Shown: positions 43,836 to 51,976 of the stretch, in pieces | Layout: each line of letters begins with the position of its first letter | Numbering within the stretch: position 1 is the stretch's first letter | NCBI GenBank assembly: GCA_037439785.1 | Contig: JBBIVJ010000006.1 | Coordinates: 1-64,000 of the forward strand | Direction of reading: 5' to 3' | Length of the DNA stretch: 64,000 bases | Source: DSVZ01 sp037439785 | GTDB lineage: Bacteria > Verrucomicrobiota > Verrucomicrobiia > Limisphaerales > J093 | Translations under genes and position numbers: made by a program | Notes under the pieces: model-generated | What the model saw: only the letters and a program-made list of their open reading frames with translations | Databases searched by the model: none | What the model was told of the DNA's origin: nothing

Positions 43836-45140
43836 ATGAGAACCATCCCGACCTTGAAATCCCGGGGGACGCAAACTCCCGCCTGCGGGGTGGCCGGCCT
43901 GCTGCCCTTGGGGGCCCTGGCCGCCTCGACCAACCTCACCTTCCGGGCCGAGTTGACCTTGAAGGAAGCCTTCGACAGCAATGTCTACCTCCAGGACTAC
44001 GAACCCTCTCCGCTCGTCACCGGGGCCGTCCGCCCCTTCCAGCAATCCTGGATCACCAGCGTCACGCCCCTGGTCGGCCTGAACTGGAAGCCCTGCACCG
44101 GCTTCGGCCTCACCACCTCCTACGCCCCCGAGGTCGTCACCTTCCACGACGAGCCGTCCGAAAGCCACGTCGCCCACCGCGTGGGGTTAAACTTTTCCGG
44201 CACGGTCCAGGACATTCGCTGGGAGCAGTTCAACTCCTTCACCTGGATTGACGGCAGCACCGAGGGGCTGACCTTCGGCATCGTGGACCCGGTCAGCGGC
44301 AAGCCCGTGGGTGCCCCGGCCATTGGCGGCATCCCGCTGCGCGACCGCCGCGAGGCGCTCATCTACCGCAACGGCTTCGGCGCGTTCCACCCCCGCGGCA
44401 ACTTTTTCTTCCGCCCCCGCTTCTCGACCTACCTCCACGACTTTCGCACCACCGTGCGCGACCCGCGCCAGCACCCGTTCTACCAAAATTACGTGGACCG
44501 CAATGACCTGAACGTGGGCATTGATTTCGGCTACCGCATCGCGCGGGAAGTTCACGCCGTGCTGGGGTACTGGTTCGGCTACCAGATGGAACCCTCGCTG
44601 CCGGGCTCGAGCGTGGACTTCTCCAACCACTACCACCGCGTGGCCGGGGGTATCGAGGGCCGCCTGACCCGCTGGTGCAAAATCAACCTGAATCTGGGCC
44701 CGTCCTACCACGACTTCGACCACGGCACGCCGCCGAATTTCGACAGCCACCTGGTCCTGCTGTACGTGGATTCCTCGGCCGTGCTCACGCCCACGGCGCG
44801 CGACACCCTCACCCTCACCGTGAAACAGTTCATGCAGCCGGCCTTCGGCGCCCCCTCGGCCTACGAGGACATCACCTACGACTCGGTGTGGCGGCACCAG
44901 TTCTGCGACCACGCCGCCCTCAAGGCCGGCTTCCGCATCTACGCCGGGGACTGGCTCCATCCGATCCAGCGCGACGACTGGATTTACACGCTCAGCGCGG
45001 GGCTGGACCTGACCTTCACCAAGCACCTCGCCGCCGGCCTGGCCTACTCCTACGACCGGGTGGAGAGCAAGATTCCCCACACCGCCGGCCGCGAGTTCAC
45101 CCGCCATCTGGGCTCGCTGAGCCTGCGTTACGCGTTTTGA
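43836..45140 (+). CDS. Outer-membrane beta-barrel protein, paralogue B of the acetate island
   Basis: A 434-residue paralogue of the protein at 39,205-40,617. Shared landmarks are LKEAFDSNVYLQDYE, SYAPEVVTFHDEPSESHVAHR, APAIGGIPLRDRREALIYRNG, FRIYAGDWLHPIQRDDWIYT and the C-terminal REFTRHLGSLSLRYAF. A signal-like Ala/Gly/Leu segment lies near residues 18-32. A GTG eight codons upstream is an alternative start. The 5' region includes a Pro-rich GC hairpin. It is probably a barrel protein of the outer membrane. Its duplication on either side of the acetate symporter is notable. Confidence 0.72.
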   Translation: MRTIPTLKSRGTQTPACGVAGLLPLGALAASTNLTFRAELTLKEAFDSNVYLQDYEPSPLVTGAVRPFQQSWITSVTPLVGLNWKPCTGFGLTTSYAPEVVTFHDEPSESHVAHRVGLNFSGTVQDIRWEQFNSFTWIDGSTEGLTFGIVDPVSGKPVGAPAIGGIPLRDRREALIYRNGFGAFHPRGNFFFRPRFSTYLHDFRTTVRDPRQHPFYQNYVDRNDLNVGIDFGYRIAREVHAVLGYWFGYQMEPSLPGSSVDFSNHYHRVAGGIEGRLTRWCKINLNLGPSYHDFDHGTPPNFDSHLVLLYVDSSAVLTPTARDTLTLTVKQFMQPAFGAPSAYEDITYDSVWRHQFCDHAALKAGFRIYAGDWLHPIQRDDWIYTLSAGLDLTFTKHLAAGLAYSYDRVESKIPHTAGREFTRHLGSLSLRYAF

Positions 45141-45254
45141 GTCGGGCGACGGCCAGGTGCTGGCAACTAAACCCCGGTGCGGTCTTCCTCGCCCGGCCGT
45201 CCCTCCGGGTTGTGATCCGGCCCGCCGCTGGCTTACCGTGGGGTCGTGACACGT

Positions 45255-46649
45255 ATGCCCCGCCTGATCGGCCGTCTGAGCGCCGCGCTCGCTGCCGGCC
45301 TGCTCCTGCTCGCGGTGGTGAGCCTGGACTGGGTGGACGACCGGCCCTATTTCCGCGAGCCGTGGTACACCGAAACCACCGCCCGCCTGAACGCCCACCT
45401 TGCCACCAACGCCGTGAGGCGTGGTTCGCTGTCCGCCGGTTTCGGTCACGCCCGGCTCACGCCCACAATCGGTGCCGACCTCGACGAACCGGTGCGAGGC
45501 CGGTTTCGGGCCCTGCCGCTGGCGGGCTACGGCGACCGCCGGGGCCGCCCCGCCACAGGGGTGCACGACGAGCTGTACGTCAAGGCCCTGGCCCTGCGCG
45601 TGGGCGACCAAGTGGGGGTGCTGGTCACTGCCGACGCCCTCCTCATCCCGCGCGAAGTGGCGGCCGCGGCCGCGGAACGGCTCGACGCCGAGCGCCAACT
45701 TTCCCGCGCCCAACTCTACCTGGGCGCCACGCACACTCATTGCAGCCTGGGTGCCTGGGGCGAAGGCCCCGTGGCCGAGGCCTTCGCCGGGCCTTTCCAG
45801 CCCGGCGTCCGTGAATGGTTTACCGACCGCATCCTCGCGGCGGTGCGCGAGGCCCTGGGCGATCTCCAGCCGGCGGCGCTGGGGCACGGCCGGTTCGCCG
45901 CGCCCGCGTGGGTGCGCAACCGTCTGGTGGGCGCGCTGGGCCGGGTGGACCCGGAGTTCAGTATCCTGGTGGTGCAACGCCCCGACGGCCGGTCGGCGGT
46001 GGTGGGCAGCTTTGCCGCACACGCCACGGTCCTGGGCGGAGAGGTCATGCAGTTCAGCGGGGATTACCCCGGCGCCTGGCAACGCGCCGTTGAAGAAGCC
46101 ACCGGCGGCCTGGCCCTCTTCCTGGCCGGCGGGGTGGGGAGTCATTCGCCGGTGCCCGGGGAAAAGGGCTTTGCCGGCGTCGAACGCATGGGCCGCGCCC
46201 TCGCCGGGGAAGTGCTGGAACGCCTCCCCTGCGTGCCGCTCACCAACGTCGTCGCCTTTGGCATGGTGGGGGTCGAGGTGACGCTGCCGCCGCTGAACTG
46301 GCGGGTCAGTGACGGTCTCCGGCTGCGACCCTGGCTGGCGCGGTATTTGTTGCGGCCGCCGGAGCGCAGCTTTTTGCAGGCGATGCGGGTGGGAGACGTG
46401 GTGTGGCTGTCCACCCCGTGCGATTTCAGCGGCGAACTGGCCCTGGACCTCAAGGATACCCTGCGAGCGCGCGGCTGCGACGCGGTGGTGACCAGCTTCA
46501 ACGGTGATTACGTGGGCTACGTGATCCCCGCCCGTTACTACCACCTGGGCGGCTACGAACCGCGGATCATGTCGTTCTTCGGCCCCGGTCTGCCGGACTA
46601 TTTCGAGGAACTGCTGCGGGACCTGGCGCTGCACCTGGTCGGGCCGTAA
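45255..46649 (+). CDS. Neutral/alkaline ceramidase-family secreted protein
   Basis: About 464 residues with an N-terminal signal or anchor (LSAALAAGLLLLAVVSL). The neutral ceramidase N-terminal family pattern is present: GFGHARLTPTIGADLDEPVRG at the start, LGATHTHCSLGAWGEGP (metal-binding His residues), FAAHATVLGG, SGDYPGAWQRAVEE with the catalytic-Ser region AGGVGSHSPVPG, and FNGDYVGYVIPARYY near the end. Ceramidases split ceramide into sphingosine and fatty acid, but many bacterial members of unknown substrate share the fold. A GTG nine bases upstream (45,246) is an alternative start. Confidence 0.78.
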   Translation: MPRLIGRLSAALAAGLLLLAVVSLDWVDDRPYFREPWYTETTARLNAHLATNAVRRGSLSAGFGHARLTPTIGADLDEPVRGRFRALPLAGYGDRRGRPATGVHDELYVKALALRVGDQVGVLVTADALLIPREVAAAAAERLDAERQLSRAQLYLGATHTHCSLGAWGEGPVAEAFAGPFQPGVREWFTDRILAAVREALGDLQPAALGHGRFAAPAWVRNRLVGALGRVDPEFSILVVQRPDGRSAVVGSFAAHATVLGGEVMQFSGDYPGAWQRAVEEATGGLALFLAGGVGSHSPVPGEKGFAGVERMGRALAGEVLERLPCVPLTNVVAFGMVGVEVTLPPLNWRVSDGLRLRPWLARYLLRPPERSFLQAMRVGDVVWLSTPCDFSGELALDLKDTLRARGCDAVVTSFNGDYVGYVIPARYYHLGGYEPRIMSFFGPGLPDYFEELLRDLALHLVGP

Positions 46650-46704
46650 GGCGGTTTTCGCCGCCCCACGCCCCGAAGCCCCGTAAACCAGCCAACGCCC
46701 GCCC

Positions 46705-46779
46705 CGCCGTATCACGGTGCGCCTGGCCGCCGCGGGACCGGCAGCGGTGCTGGAAATCCGGGATTACGGCCGCGGCTTT
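46705..46779 (+). pseudogene. Remnant of a histidine-kinase ATPase domain
   Basis: A 25-codon stretch reads RRITVRL, then AVLEIRDYGRGF. This is the segment leading into the G1 (DxGxGF) box of sensor histidine kinases. Nothing else of the kinase is present in any frame around it. The 46,650-46,985 gap otherwise shows no gene. I regard it as a decayed fragment; chance similarity is possible at this length. Confidence 0.35.
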
Positions 46780-46985
46780 GTCTCCCGGTTCAGGTCGGCC
46801 CGGGCCGGCTTTTGCTCCGCCAGCAAGCCGTGCGGTCGGGGTGTCGAGAACGAAATCGTGCCGGCACCTGGGCGGGACACGAGGGCGCGCGTGCGGGTAT
46901 CTGCCCCGCCCGCGGGGCACCGGTCCCGTCCGGCAGTGGCGGTTTTGATTGAGTTCCCACCCCGGCCGTGGCATCACCCCCGGCC

Positions 46986-48350
46986 ATGAACCGCCGCCAA
47001 TTCCTCCGCGCCTCCGCCCGGGCCACGGCCCTGGCCGCCGCCGCCTGCTACCTGCCCATCACCTTCGCCGCCGAAAAGCTCCGCCGCGTCGGCCTCATCG
47101 GCGGCGGTTGGTATGGCAAAAGCGCGCTGTTCCGCCTGCTCCAAATCGAACCGGTCGAGGTGGTTGCGCTCTGCGACGTGGACCAGCAGATGCTCGCCGA
47201 GGCCGGCCAGATGGTGGCCGCGCGCCAGCGCTCGAAACAAACCCCGCGCCTGTACCGCGACTTCCGCGAGCTGCTCAAGGAAAAGGACCTGGACATCGTG
47301 CAGGTCTCGACCCCCGACCACTGGCACGCCCTGCCGGTCATCGCGGCCCTCCAGGCCGGGGCGGACGTGTACTGCGAAAAGCCCACCGCCGTGGACGTGA
47401 TCGAAAGCCGGGCCATGCTGGCCGCCGCGCGCAAGTACAACCGCGTGGTCCAGATCAACACCCAGCGCCGCAGCACCCCGCACCTGCAGCCGGCCCGGGA
47501 GATTCTCAAGTCCGGCCAGCTCGGCAAACTGCGCAGCGTGGACATCTGCTGTTACTGGCACATGCGCAACCGCGACACCCTCCAGACCGCGCCGGACATC
47601 CCCCCGCCCGCCCACCTGGATTACGAGCTGTGGACCGGCCCGGCGCCGATGCGGCCCTTCACCAAGATCCTCCACCCCCGCGGCTGGCGCGCCTTCATGG
47701 AATACGGCAACGGCATCGTGGGCGACATGTGCGTGCACATGCTCGACATGGTGCGCTGGATGCTCGACCTGGGCTGGCCCAGGACCATCACCTCCTGGGG
47801 CGGCATCCTTCACGACCGCGCCAGCCGGGCCAACATCACCGACACCCAGACCGCCGTCTTCGATTTCAACGGCCTGCCGGTGACCTGGAACCACCGCACC
47901 TGGGGGCCCATGCCCGACCCCGACTACCCCTGGGCCGCCATCTTCCACGGTGAAAAGGGCACCCTCAAGGCCAGCGTCTTCAAGTACGAGTTCATTCCCG
48001 CCGACGGCAGCGCCCGGCGCAGCGCCGAGGCCGTGCTCGAGTACGACAAGTACCCGGAAGACCGCACCGAAAAAGACCTCGAACGCCACGTGGCCAGCGC
48101 CCTGCGCGCCCACTGGCGCAATTTCCTCGAGGCCTGTGACCGCCGGGGCGAACTGCGGCCGGTGGCGGACATCGAACAGGCCCACATCTCCAGCACCTGT
48201 TGTTTCCTGGCCAACATCGCCCTGGACCTGGGGCGCACCCTCACTTGGGACTCCGCCACCCACACCTGCCTGAACGACCCCGAGGCCAACCGCCGCCTGC
48301 GCCGGCCCTACCGCGCCCCGTGGGTCCACCCTGAACCCGACCAGGTGTGA
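46986..48350 (+). CDS. Tat-exported Gfo/Idh/MocA-family oxidoreductase
   Basis: A 454-residue NAD(P)-dependent oxidoreductase. The N-terminus MNRRQFLRASARATALAAA is a twin-arginine signal. It is followed by the Rossmann motif VGLIGGGWYGKSALF, STPDHWHALPVI, the catalytic EKPTAVDV (Lys) and the C-terminal domain with GIVGDMCVHMLDMVRWML and TWNHRTWGP. Exported members of this family are abundant in Verrucomicrobiota and Planctomycetota and act on sugars or sugar acids. The start at 46986 is fixed by the Tat motif. The last bases overlap the dihydrouridine synthase start as GTGA. Confidence 0.87.
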   Translation: MNRRQFLRASARATALAAAACYLPITFAAEKLRRVGLIGGGWYGKSALFRLLQIEPVEVVALCDVDQQMLAEAGQMVAARQRSKQTPRLYRDFRELLKEKDLDIVQVSTPDHWHALPVIAALQAGADVYCEKPTAVDVIESRAMLAAARKYNRVVQINTQRRSTPHLQPAREILKSGQLGKLRSVDICCYWHMRNRDTLQTAPDIPPPAHLDYELWTGPAPMRPFTKILHPRGWRAFMEYGNGIVGDMCVHMLDMVRWMLDLGWPRTITSWGGILHDRASRANITDTQTAVFDFNGLPVTWNHRTWGPMPDPDYPWAAIFHGEKGTLKASVFKYEFIPADGSARRSAEAVLEYDKYPEDRTEKDLERHVASALRAHWRNFLEACDRRGELRPVADIEQAHISSTCCFLANIALDLGRTLTWDSATHTCLNDPEANRRLRRPYRAPWVHPEPDQV

Positions 48351-49453
48351 GCGGGCCCACGGTTATTCCTCCCGTTCAATCCGCACCGGTCGCGCCCGCG
48401 ACGGGGGTTTCTCCACGGGCCGAGGGCTTCGAGTCGCCCGGAGCGAGGCCGGAACCGGGAGCCGGCCCGCTGACGTTGCGCGGCGTCTCCTTTTACCCGG
48501 CCCGCTTTTGCGCCCCGATGGCCGGCGTGACGCACAGCGCCTTTCGCCGGCTGGTGGCGGATTTCGGCGGGGCGGGGGCGTTGTTCACCGAGATGATTTG
48601 CGCGCGCTGGCTGCTGCGTGAAGACGTCCGGCACTCGCCCACGCTCAAGCGCCGACCCGGTGAGGGGAGGGTCATTTACCAGCTCATGGTCACCGAGCCG
48701 GAGATCGTGGCCCCTGCGGTCGAGCGGCTGACGGTGTGGCGACCGGATGGCCTGGACCTGAACTGCGCCTGCCCCGCCCCCAAAATCCGCCAGCGCGGTG
48801 CCGGCTGCGAGCTGGTTGCCGACCGTCCCCGCCTGGCGCGCATCCTGGCCACGTTGCGGCGCGAGTGGCCGGGGTTGTTGACGGTGAAAATCCGCCTGGG
48901 CCGGCCGGAGCCGGACTGGCGGGAGACGCTGCCAGACCGCCTGGCGCTTTTCGCTGACTGCGGCGTGGATGCTGTAATTCTGCATCCGCGCTTCACGGAC
49001 GAGAAATTGAAGCGGCGGGCGCGGCACGAGCTGTTTCCCGAGCTGCTGGCCCGGGCGCGGGTACCCCTGCTGGCCAGCGGTGACCTGCAGGATGCGGCCA
49101 CGGTGCGCCGCCATGCCGACGCGCTGGCCGGGGTGGCGGGCGTGCTGGTGGGGCGACGGGCGGCCGTCCAGCCGTGGGTGTTTCGCACGTGGTTCGAGCC
49201 GGATTTCGCTCCGGACCCGCTCGGGCTGTGGCGGCGGTATCTGGCCTACGTGTGCGAAGATTTCCCCGAGACGGAGGTGTTCCCGCGCGTGCGCAGCTTC
49301 ACCGAGTATTTCGCGCGCAATTTCCGCTTCGGCCACGAGCTGTTCCGCGCCAGTCAGGCGGCGCGGACGCTGGAGGAGCTGGTGGCGCGGGCGCTGGCGT
49401 TTTTGGAGCGTGGACCCGAACGGCTGAGGGAGCCGGACCTGGCGGGGTTTTAG
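48347..49453 (+). CDS. tRNA-dihydrouridine synthase
   Basis: A 368-residue FMN enzyme that reduces uridines in tRNA to dihydrouridine. The TIM-barrel hallmarks are present: FCAPMAGVTHSAFRRLV, the catalytic-Cys segment LDLNCACPAPKIRQRGAG, LLTVKIRLG, VDAVILHPRF, and VPLLASGDLQDAATV with GVLVGRRAAVQPWVF. A helical C-terminal domain follows. The first 40 residues are a Pro/Ala-rich extension not found in most Dus proteins. The GTG at 48347 overlaps the TGA of the upstream gene. An internal start closer to the barrel is possible. The Dus subclass is not certain. Confidence 0.88.
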   Translation: MSGPTVIPPVQSAPVAPATGVSPRAEGFESPGARPEPGAGPLTLRGVSFYPARFCAPMAGVTHSAFRRLVADFGGAGALFTEMICARWLLREDVRHSPTLKRRPGEGRVIYQLMVTEPEIVAPAVERLTVWRPDGLDLNCACPAPKIRQRGAGCELVADRPRLARILATLRREWPGLLTVKIRLGRPEPDWRETLPDRLALFADCGVDAVILHPRFTDEKLKRRARHELFPELLARARVPLLASGDLQDAATVRRHADALAGVAGVLVGRRAAVQPWVFRTWFEPDFAPDPLGLWRRYLAYVCEDFPETEVFPRVRSFTEYFARNFRFGHELFRASQAARTLEELVARALAFLERGPERLREPDLAGF

Positions 49454-49516
49454 GGCGGAGGCGCGCGGCGGGGCATGGGAGCCGGCGCTGTGGCCGGGCA
49501 TGCCAAGCGGGGGCGG

Positions 49517-50296
49517 TTACTCGTAGCTGACCGGGCCGGCGGAGACGGGGGCCTTGCTCTTGAGGTACTCCTCGTACTCGGCGGGCTTCACCACCCGCAG
49601 CAGGCCGCGCATGCTGGAATGGCCGTTGCCGCAGAGCTGCGAGCAGGTGATCAGGAAGTTGCCCTCCTTGGTGGGCGTGAACCAGGTGGGGTTGCTCAGG
49701 CCGGGAATGGCGTCGTAGGACACGCGCAGGGGTTTGACCGCGAAGCCGTGGATCACGTCCAGCGACGAGACGTAGGCGATGACCGGCTTGCCCACCGGCA
49801 CCACCACTTCGCTGGACTCGACCACGATGTCGTCCTTGCCGGCAGGGTCTTCCGGGTCCATGCCCAGCGGATTCTGCTGGCTGACGAATTTGACGTCCCC
49901 CCGCCCGAACACGCCGTCGGGGCCGGGGTAGCGGGCGATCCAGTTGAACTGGCGGCCGATGGTCCAGATGACGGTCGAGTCTTCCGGTTTGGGGAAGTTG
50001 CCCGCGGAGGCCGTGCGCGCCCAGATGGGCACGGCCAACCCGATCAGGAGCAACGCCTCGACCCCCGCCACGCCCACCTCGAGGTAGCTCGACAGGTGGC
50101 CACGCACACCCACGACGTCCGCCCCGGGGCTCCTGCGCTGGCGGTAGCGCCAGAGGGTGTAGAGGAAAAACGCGCTCCAGCCGACGAACAGCACCACCAT
50201 CAACAGGTGGACGTAAAACAACAGCCGGTCCACCTCCGCGCCGTGCTCGGAGGCCAGCGGCGGCAGGTGCAGCCATTTAATGATGAACTCTTGCAT
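49517..50296 (-). CDS. ctaC: Cytochrome c oxidase subunit II
   Basis: A 259-residue subunit that takes electrons from cytochrome c at the CuA site. Two N-terminal helices (LLFYVHLLMVVLFVGWSAFFL and a second near 70-90) precede a periplasmic cupredoxin domain. The CuA ligands are visible in LDVIHGFAV and CSQLCGNGHSSMRG (Cys, Cys, His, Met). It is the last gene of the oxidase operon, which is unusual since subunit II usually comes first. The 5' end overlaps the previous gene by 20 nt. There is no fused cytochrome c domain. Confidence 0.95.
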   Translation of the reverse strand: MQEFIIKWLHLPPLASEHGAEVDRLLFYVHLLMVVLFVGWSAFFLYTLWRYRQRRSPGADVVGVRGHLSSYLEVGVAGVEALLLIGLAVPIWARTASAGNFPKPEDSTVIWTIGRQFNWIARYPGPDGVFGRGDVKFVSQQNPLGMDPEDPAGKDDIVVESSEVVVPVGKPVIAYVSSLDVIHGFAVKPLRVSYDAIPGLSNPTWFTPTKEGNFLITCSQLCGNGHSSMRGLLRVVKPAEYEEYLKSKAPVSAGPVSYE

Positions 50297-50630
50297 GGAA
50301 ACGGGAACGCCCGGTGCGCGAAACGGCCGGCGTGGCGCGGTGGTCGTGGGGGCGGAACTCCTCCTTCAGTTGATAGCCGCCGGAAGCGGCTTCGGCCGGG
50401 GCGGCGGCGGCCGCTTCAAAGGCCGCGGCCCGGCGCGCCAGGTAAACGAAAAAGGCCACCAATCCGCCCAGCACCACCAGCAGCACGCCCAGCAGGAACA
50501 GGATGCCCATGTTCAGTCCCTGGGCCAGCGCGGAATCCGACCGGCCGAAGCAGGTGGCGCAGGCCTCGAGCGGCCGCGGCAGCAACAACGCCCCCACCGC
50601 TGCCCACAGAAATGGTCCGGTCCGTTTCAT
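50277..50630 (-). CDS. Small exported membrane protein of the oxidase operon, CxxC motif
   Basis: A 117-residue protein with an N-terminal signal-like segment (PFLWAAVGALLLPRPLEA), then ACATCFGRSDSALAQGLNMG and one transmembrane helix (ILFLLGVLLVVLGGLVAFFVY), and a charged, His-containing tail. The CATC pair immediately after the signal would face the periplasm and could bind a metal or take part in redox chemistry during oxidase assembly. That is a suggestion from motif and context only. Its 3' end overlaps ctaC. Confidence 0.7.
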   Translation of the reverse strand: MKRTGPFLWAAVGALLLPRPLEACATCFGRSDSALAQGLNMGILFLLGVLLVVLGGLVAFFVYLARRAAAFEAAAAAPAEAASGGYQLKEEFRPHDHRATPAVSRTGRSRFHARVHH

Positions 50631-50633
50631 GGC

Positions 50634-50840
50634 TCAGTACAGGCTGATGTCGCGCAGCTTCTTCAGCACCGCCTTGAAGTACACGATCATGGCCAGCCCG
50701 CCGGCCAGGGCCAGCAGGCCGAGAACGAATTCCACCAGCCCGCCACCGTGCACACGGTCATGGATGGCCCAGCCGCCAAAGCCGAAGCACAGCAGGATGG
50801 TCGAGACGACAAAGACGATGTGGAAGGCCTTGAGGGACAT
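50634..50840 (-). CDS. Small two-helix membrane protein of the oxidase operon
   Basis: A 68-residue protein with two hydrophobic helices (FHIVFVVSTILLCFGFGGW at 6-24 and VEFVLGLLALAGGLAMIVYF at 36-55) and a basic C-terminal end LKKLRDISLY. It lies between the subunit IV-like gene and the CxxC protein with gaps of only a few bases. It is probably a minor oxidase subunit or assembly factor. No family is recognised. Confidence 0.65.
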   Translation of the reverse strand: MSLKAFHIVFVVSTILLCFGFGGWAIHDRVHGGGLVEFVLGLLALAGGLAMIVYFKAVLKKLRDISLY

Positions 50841-50846
50841 GGTCGA

Positions 50847-51161
50847 CTACTGGAAGAAGTGGCGGGCATGGTCCAACTCCGCCAGGATCGGCAGCAGCAG
50901 CAGGCACGCGAAGAAGATGGCGGTCAGGACCAGGATGCTCACGATGAGTTTGCCCTCCCCGACCAGGTGCATGAGCACGCCGGCCACCAGGCACGCCTGC
51001 GCCGTGGCGACGCTGAGCACCAGGGCCACCTTCAGGCCGGTACCCAGCGGCAGCAGGGCCAGGGTGACCATGACCAGGGTGCAGGCCACCAGCGCCGCCA
51101 AGATCAGCTTGTGGCGTTTGGCGGTGGCGGCGGGGTTGGGGGACTCGGCGGGCGAGGACAT
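50847..51161 (-). CDS. Cytochrome c oxidase subunit IV-like protein
   Basis: A 104-residue protein with three membrane helices: LILAALVACTLVMVTLALLP, VALVLSVATAQACLVAGVLMHL and VSILVLTAIFFACLLLLPIL. Helix spacing and the VATAQACLVAGVLMHL segment match the bacterial subunit IV family, which stabilises the oxidase core. It starts three bases after ctaE ends. Confidence 0.82.
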   Translation of the reverse strand: MSSPAESPNPAATAKRHKLILAALVACTLVMVTLALLPLGTGLKVALVLSVATAQACLVAGVLMHLVGEGKLIVSILVLTAIFFACLLLLPILAELDHARHFFQ

Positions 51162-51164
51162 GGC

Positions 51165-51974
51165 TCAAAGGAGGTACAGGGTGGGGAACAGGAAAATCCA
51201 GACCAGCTCGACAAAATGCCAGTACAGGCCGGCCACTTCGATGCGGTTGGTGAACCGCTCCGGCTCGGTGAACCACATCCGGCTGCCCGGCCCCCAGAAA
51301 TAGCCGAGCACCAGGATGCCGCCGAGGACGTGGAGCGCATGGAGGCCGGTCAGCACAAAGTAAATCGCGTAGAAGGTGCTCCGCCACGGACCGAAGGCCT
51401 CCAACTTGACCAGGTCGGCCAGTTTGAGCTTCAGCGGCTCGGGATGCGCCGCCCCGGCATGGCTGCCGGCCGGCGCGTCCGGGTGGAAGACAATTTCGGC
51501 GGGTGGGGTGGGCAGGGCTTGCAGCCGGCTCAGCTTGAGGTTGAAGGGATTGCCTTCCAGGTGGCCGGTGTAGGTCTGGCCGTCCCGTGTCTGCACGAAG
51601 TAGTGCGTGAACTTGTCGTGGTACTCAAAGCTCTTGACCGTGATGAACAACAGGGCCAGCAGGACCGTGGCGCCCTGCCAGAGCTTGAACCGGCCAAAGT
51701 CCTTCCGCTTGAGCGACAGCCAGGCCATCACCACCGAGATGCTGGACAGGATCAGCACGAAGGTGTTGAGCGTGCCCAGGGGAATGCTCAACTGGCGCTG
51801 CGGCCACTCGGGCGCGCCCACCCGCAGCAGGATGTACGAGGAGAACAGCGCTCCGAAGAGCATGACCTCCGAGGCCAGGAACAACCAGATGCCCAGCCGG
51901 GCGTTGTAAAGCCCGGTGTCCGGCCGTGGCTCGACCGTGTAGGGAATCGCCGAGGCGGCGGCGTGCGCGTGCAT
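51165..51974 (-). CDS. ctaE: Cytochrome c oxidase subunit III
   Basis: A 269-residue seven-helix subunit that carries no metal. Conserved parts are LGIWLFLASEVMLFGALFSSYILLR cut at the first helix, STFYAIYFVLTGLHALHVLGG and GLYWHFVELVWIFLFPTLYLL at the C-terminus. A soluble loop of about 70 residues (DGQTYTGHLEGNPFNLKLSR onward, to about 195) between helices is longer than usual. It directly follows subunit I with a two-base gap. Confidence 0.94.
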   Translation of the reverse strand: MHAHAAASAIPYTVEPRPDTGLYNARLGIWLFLASEVMLFGALFSSYILLRVGAPEWPQRQLSIPLGTLNTFVLILSSISVVMAWLSLKRKDFGRFKLWQGATVLLALLFITVKSFEYHDKFTHYFVQTRDGQTYTGHLEGNPFNLKLSRLQALPTPPAEIVFHPDAPAGSHAGAAHPEPLKLKLADLVKLEAFGPWRSTFYAIYFVLTGLHALHVLGGILVLGYFWGPGSRMWFTEPERFTNRIEVAGLYWHFVELVWIFLFPTLYLL

Positions 51975-51976
51975 GG

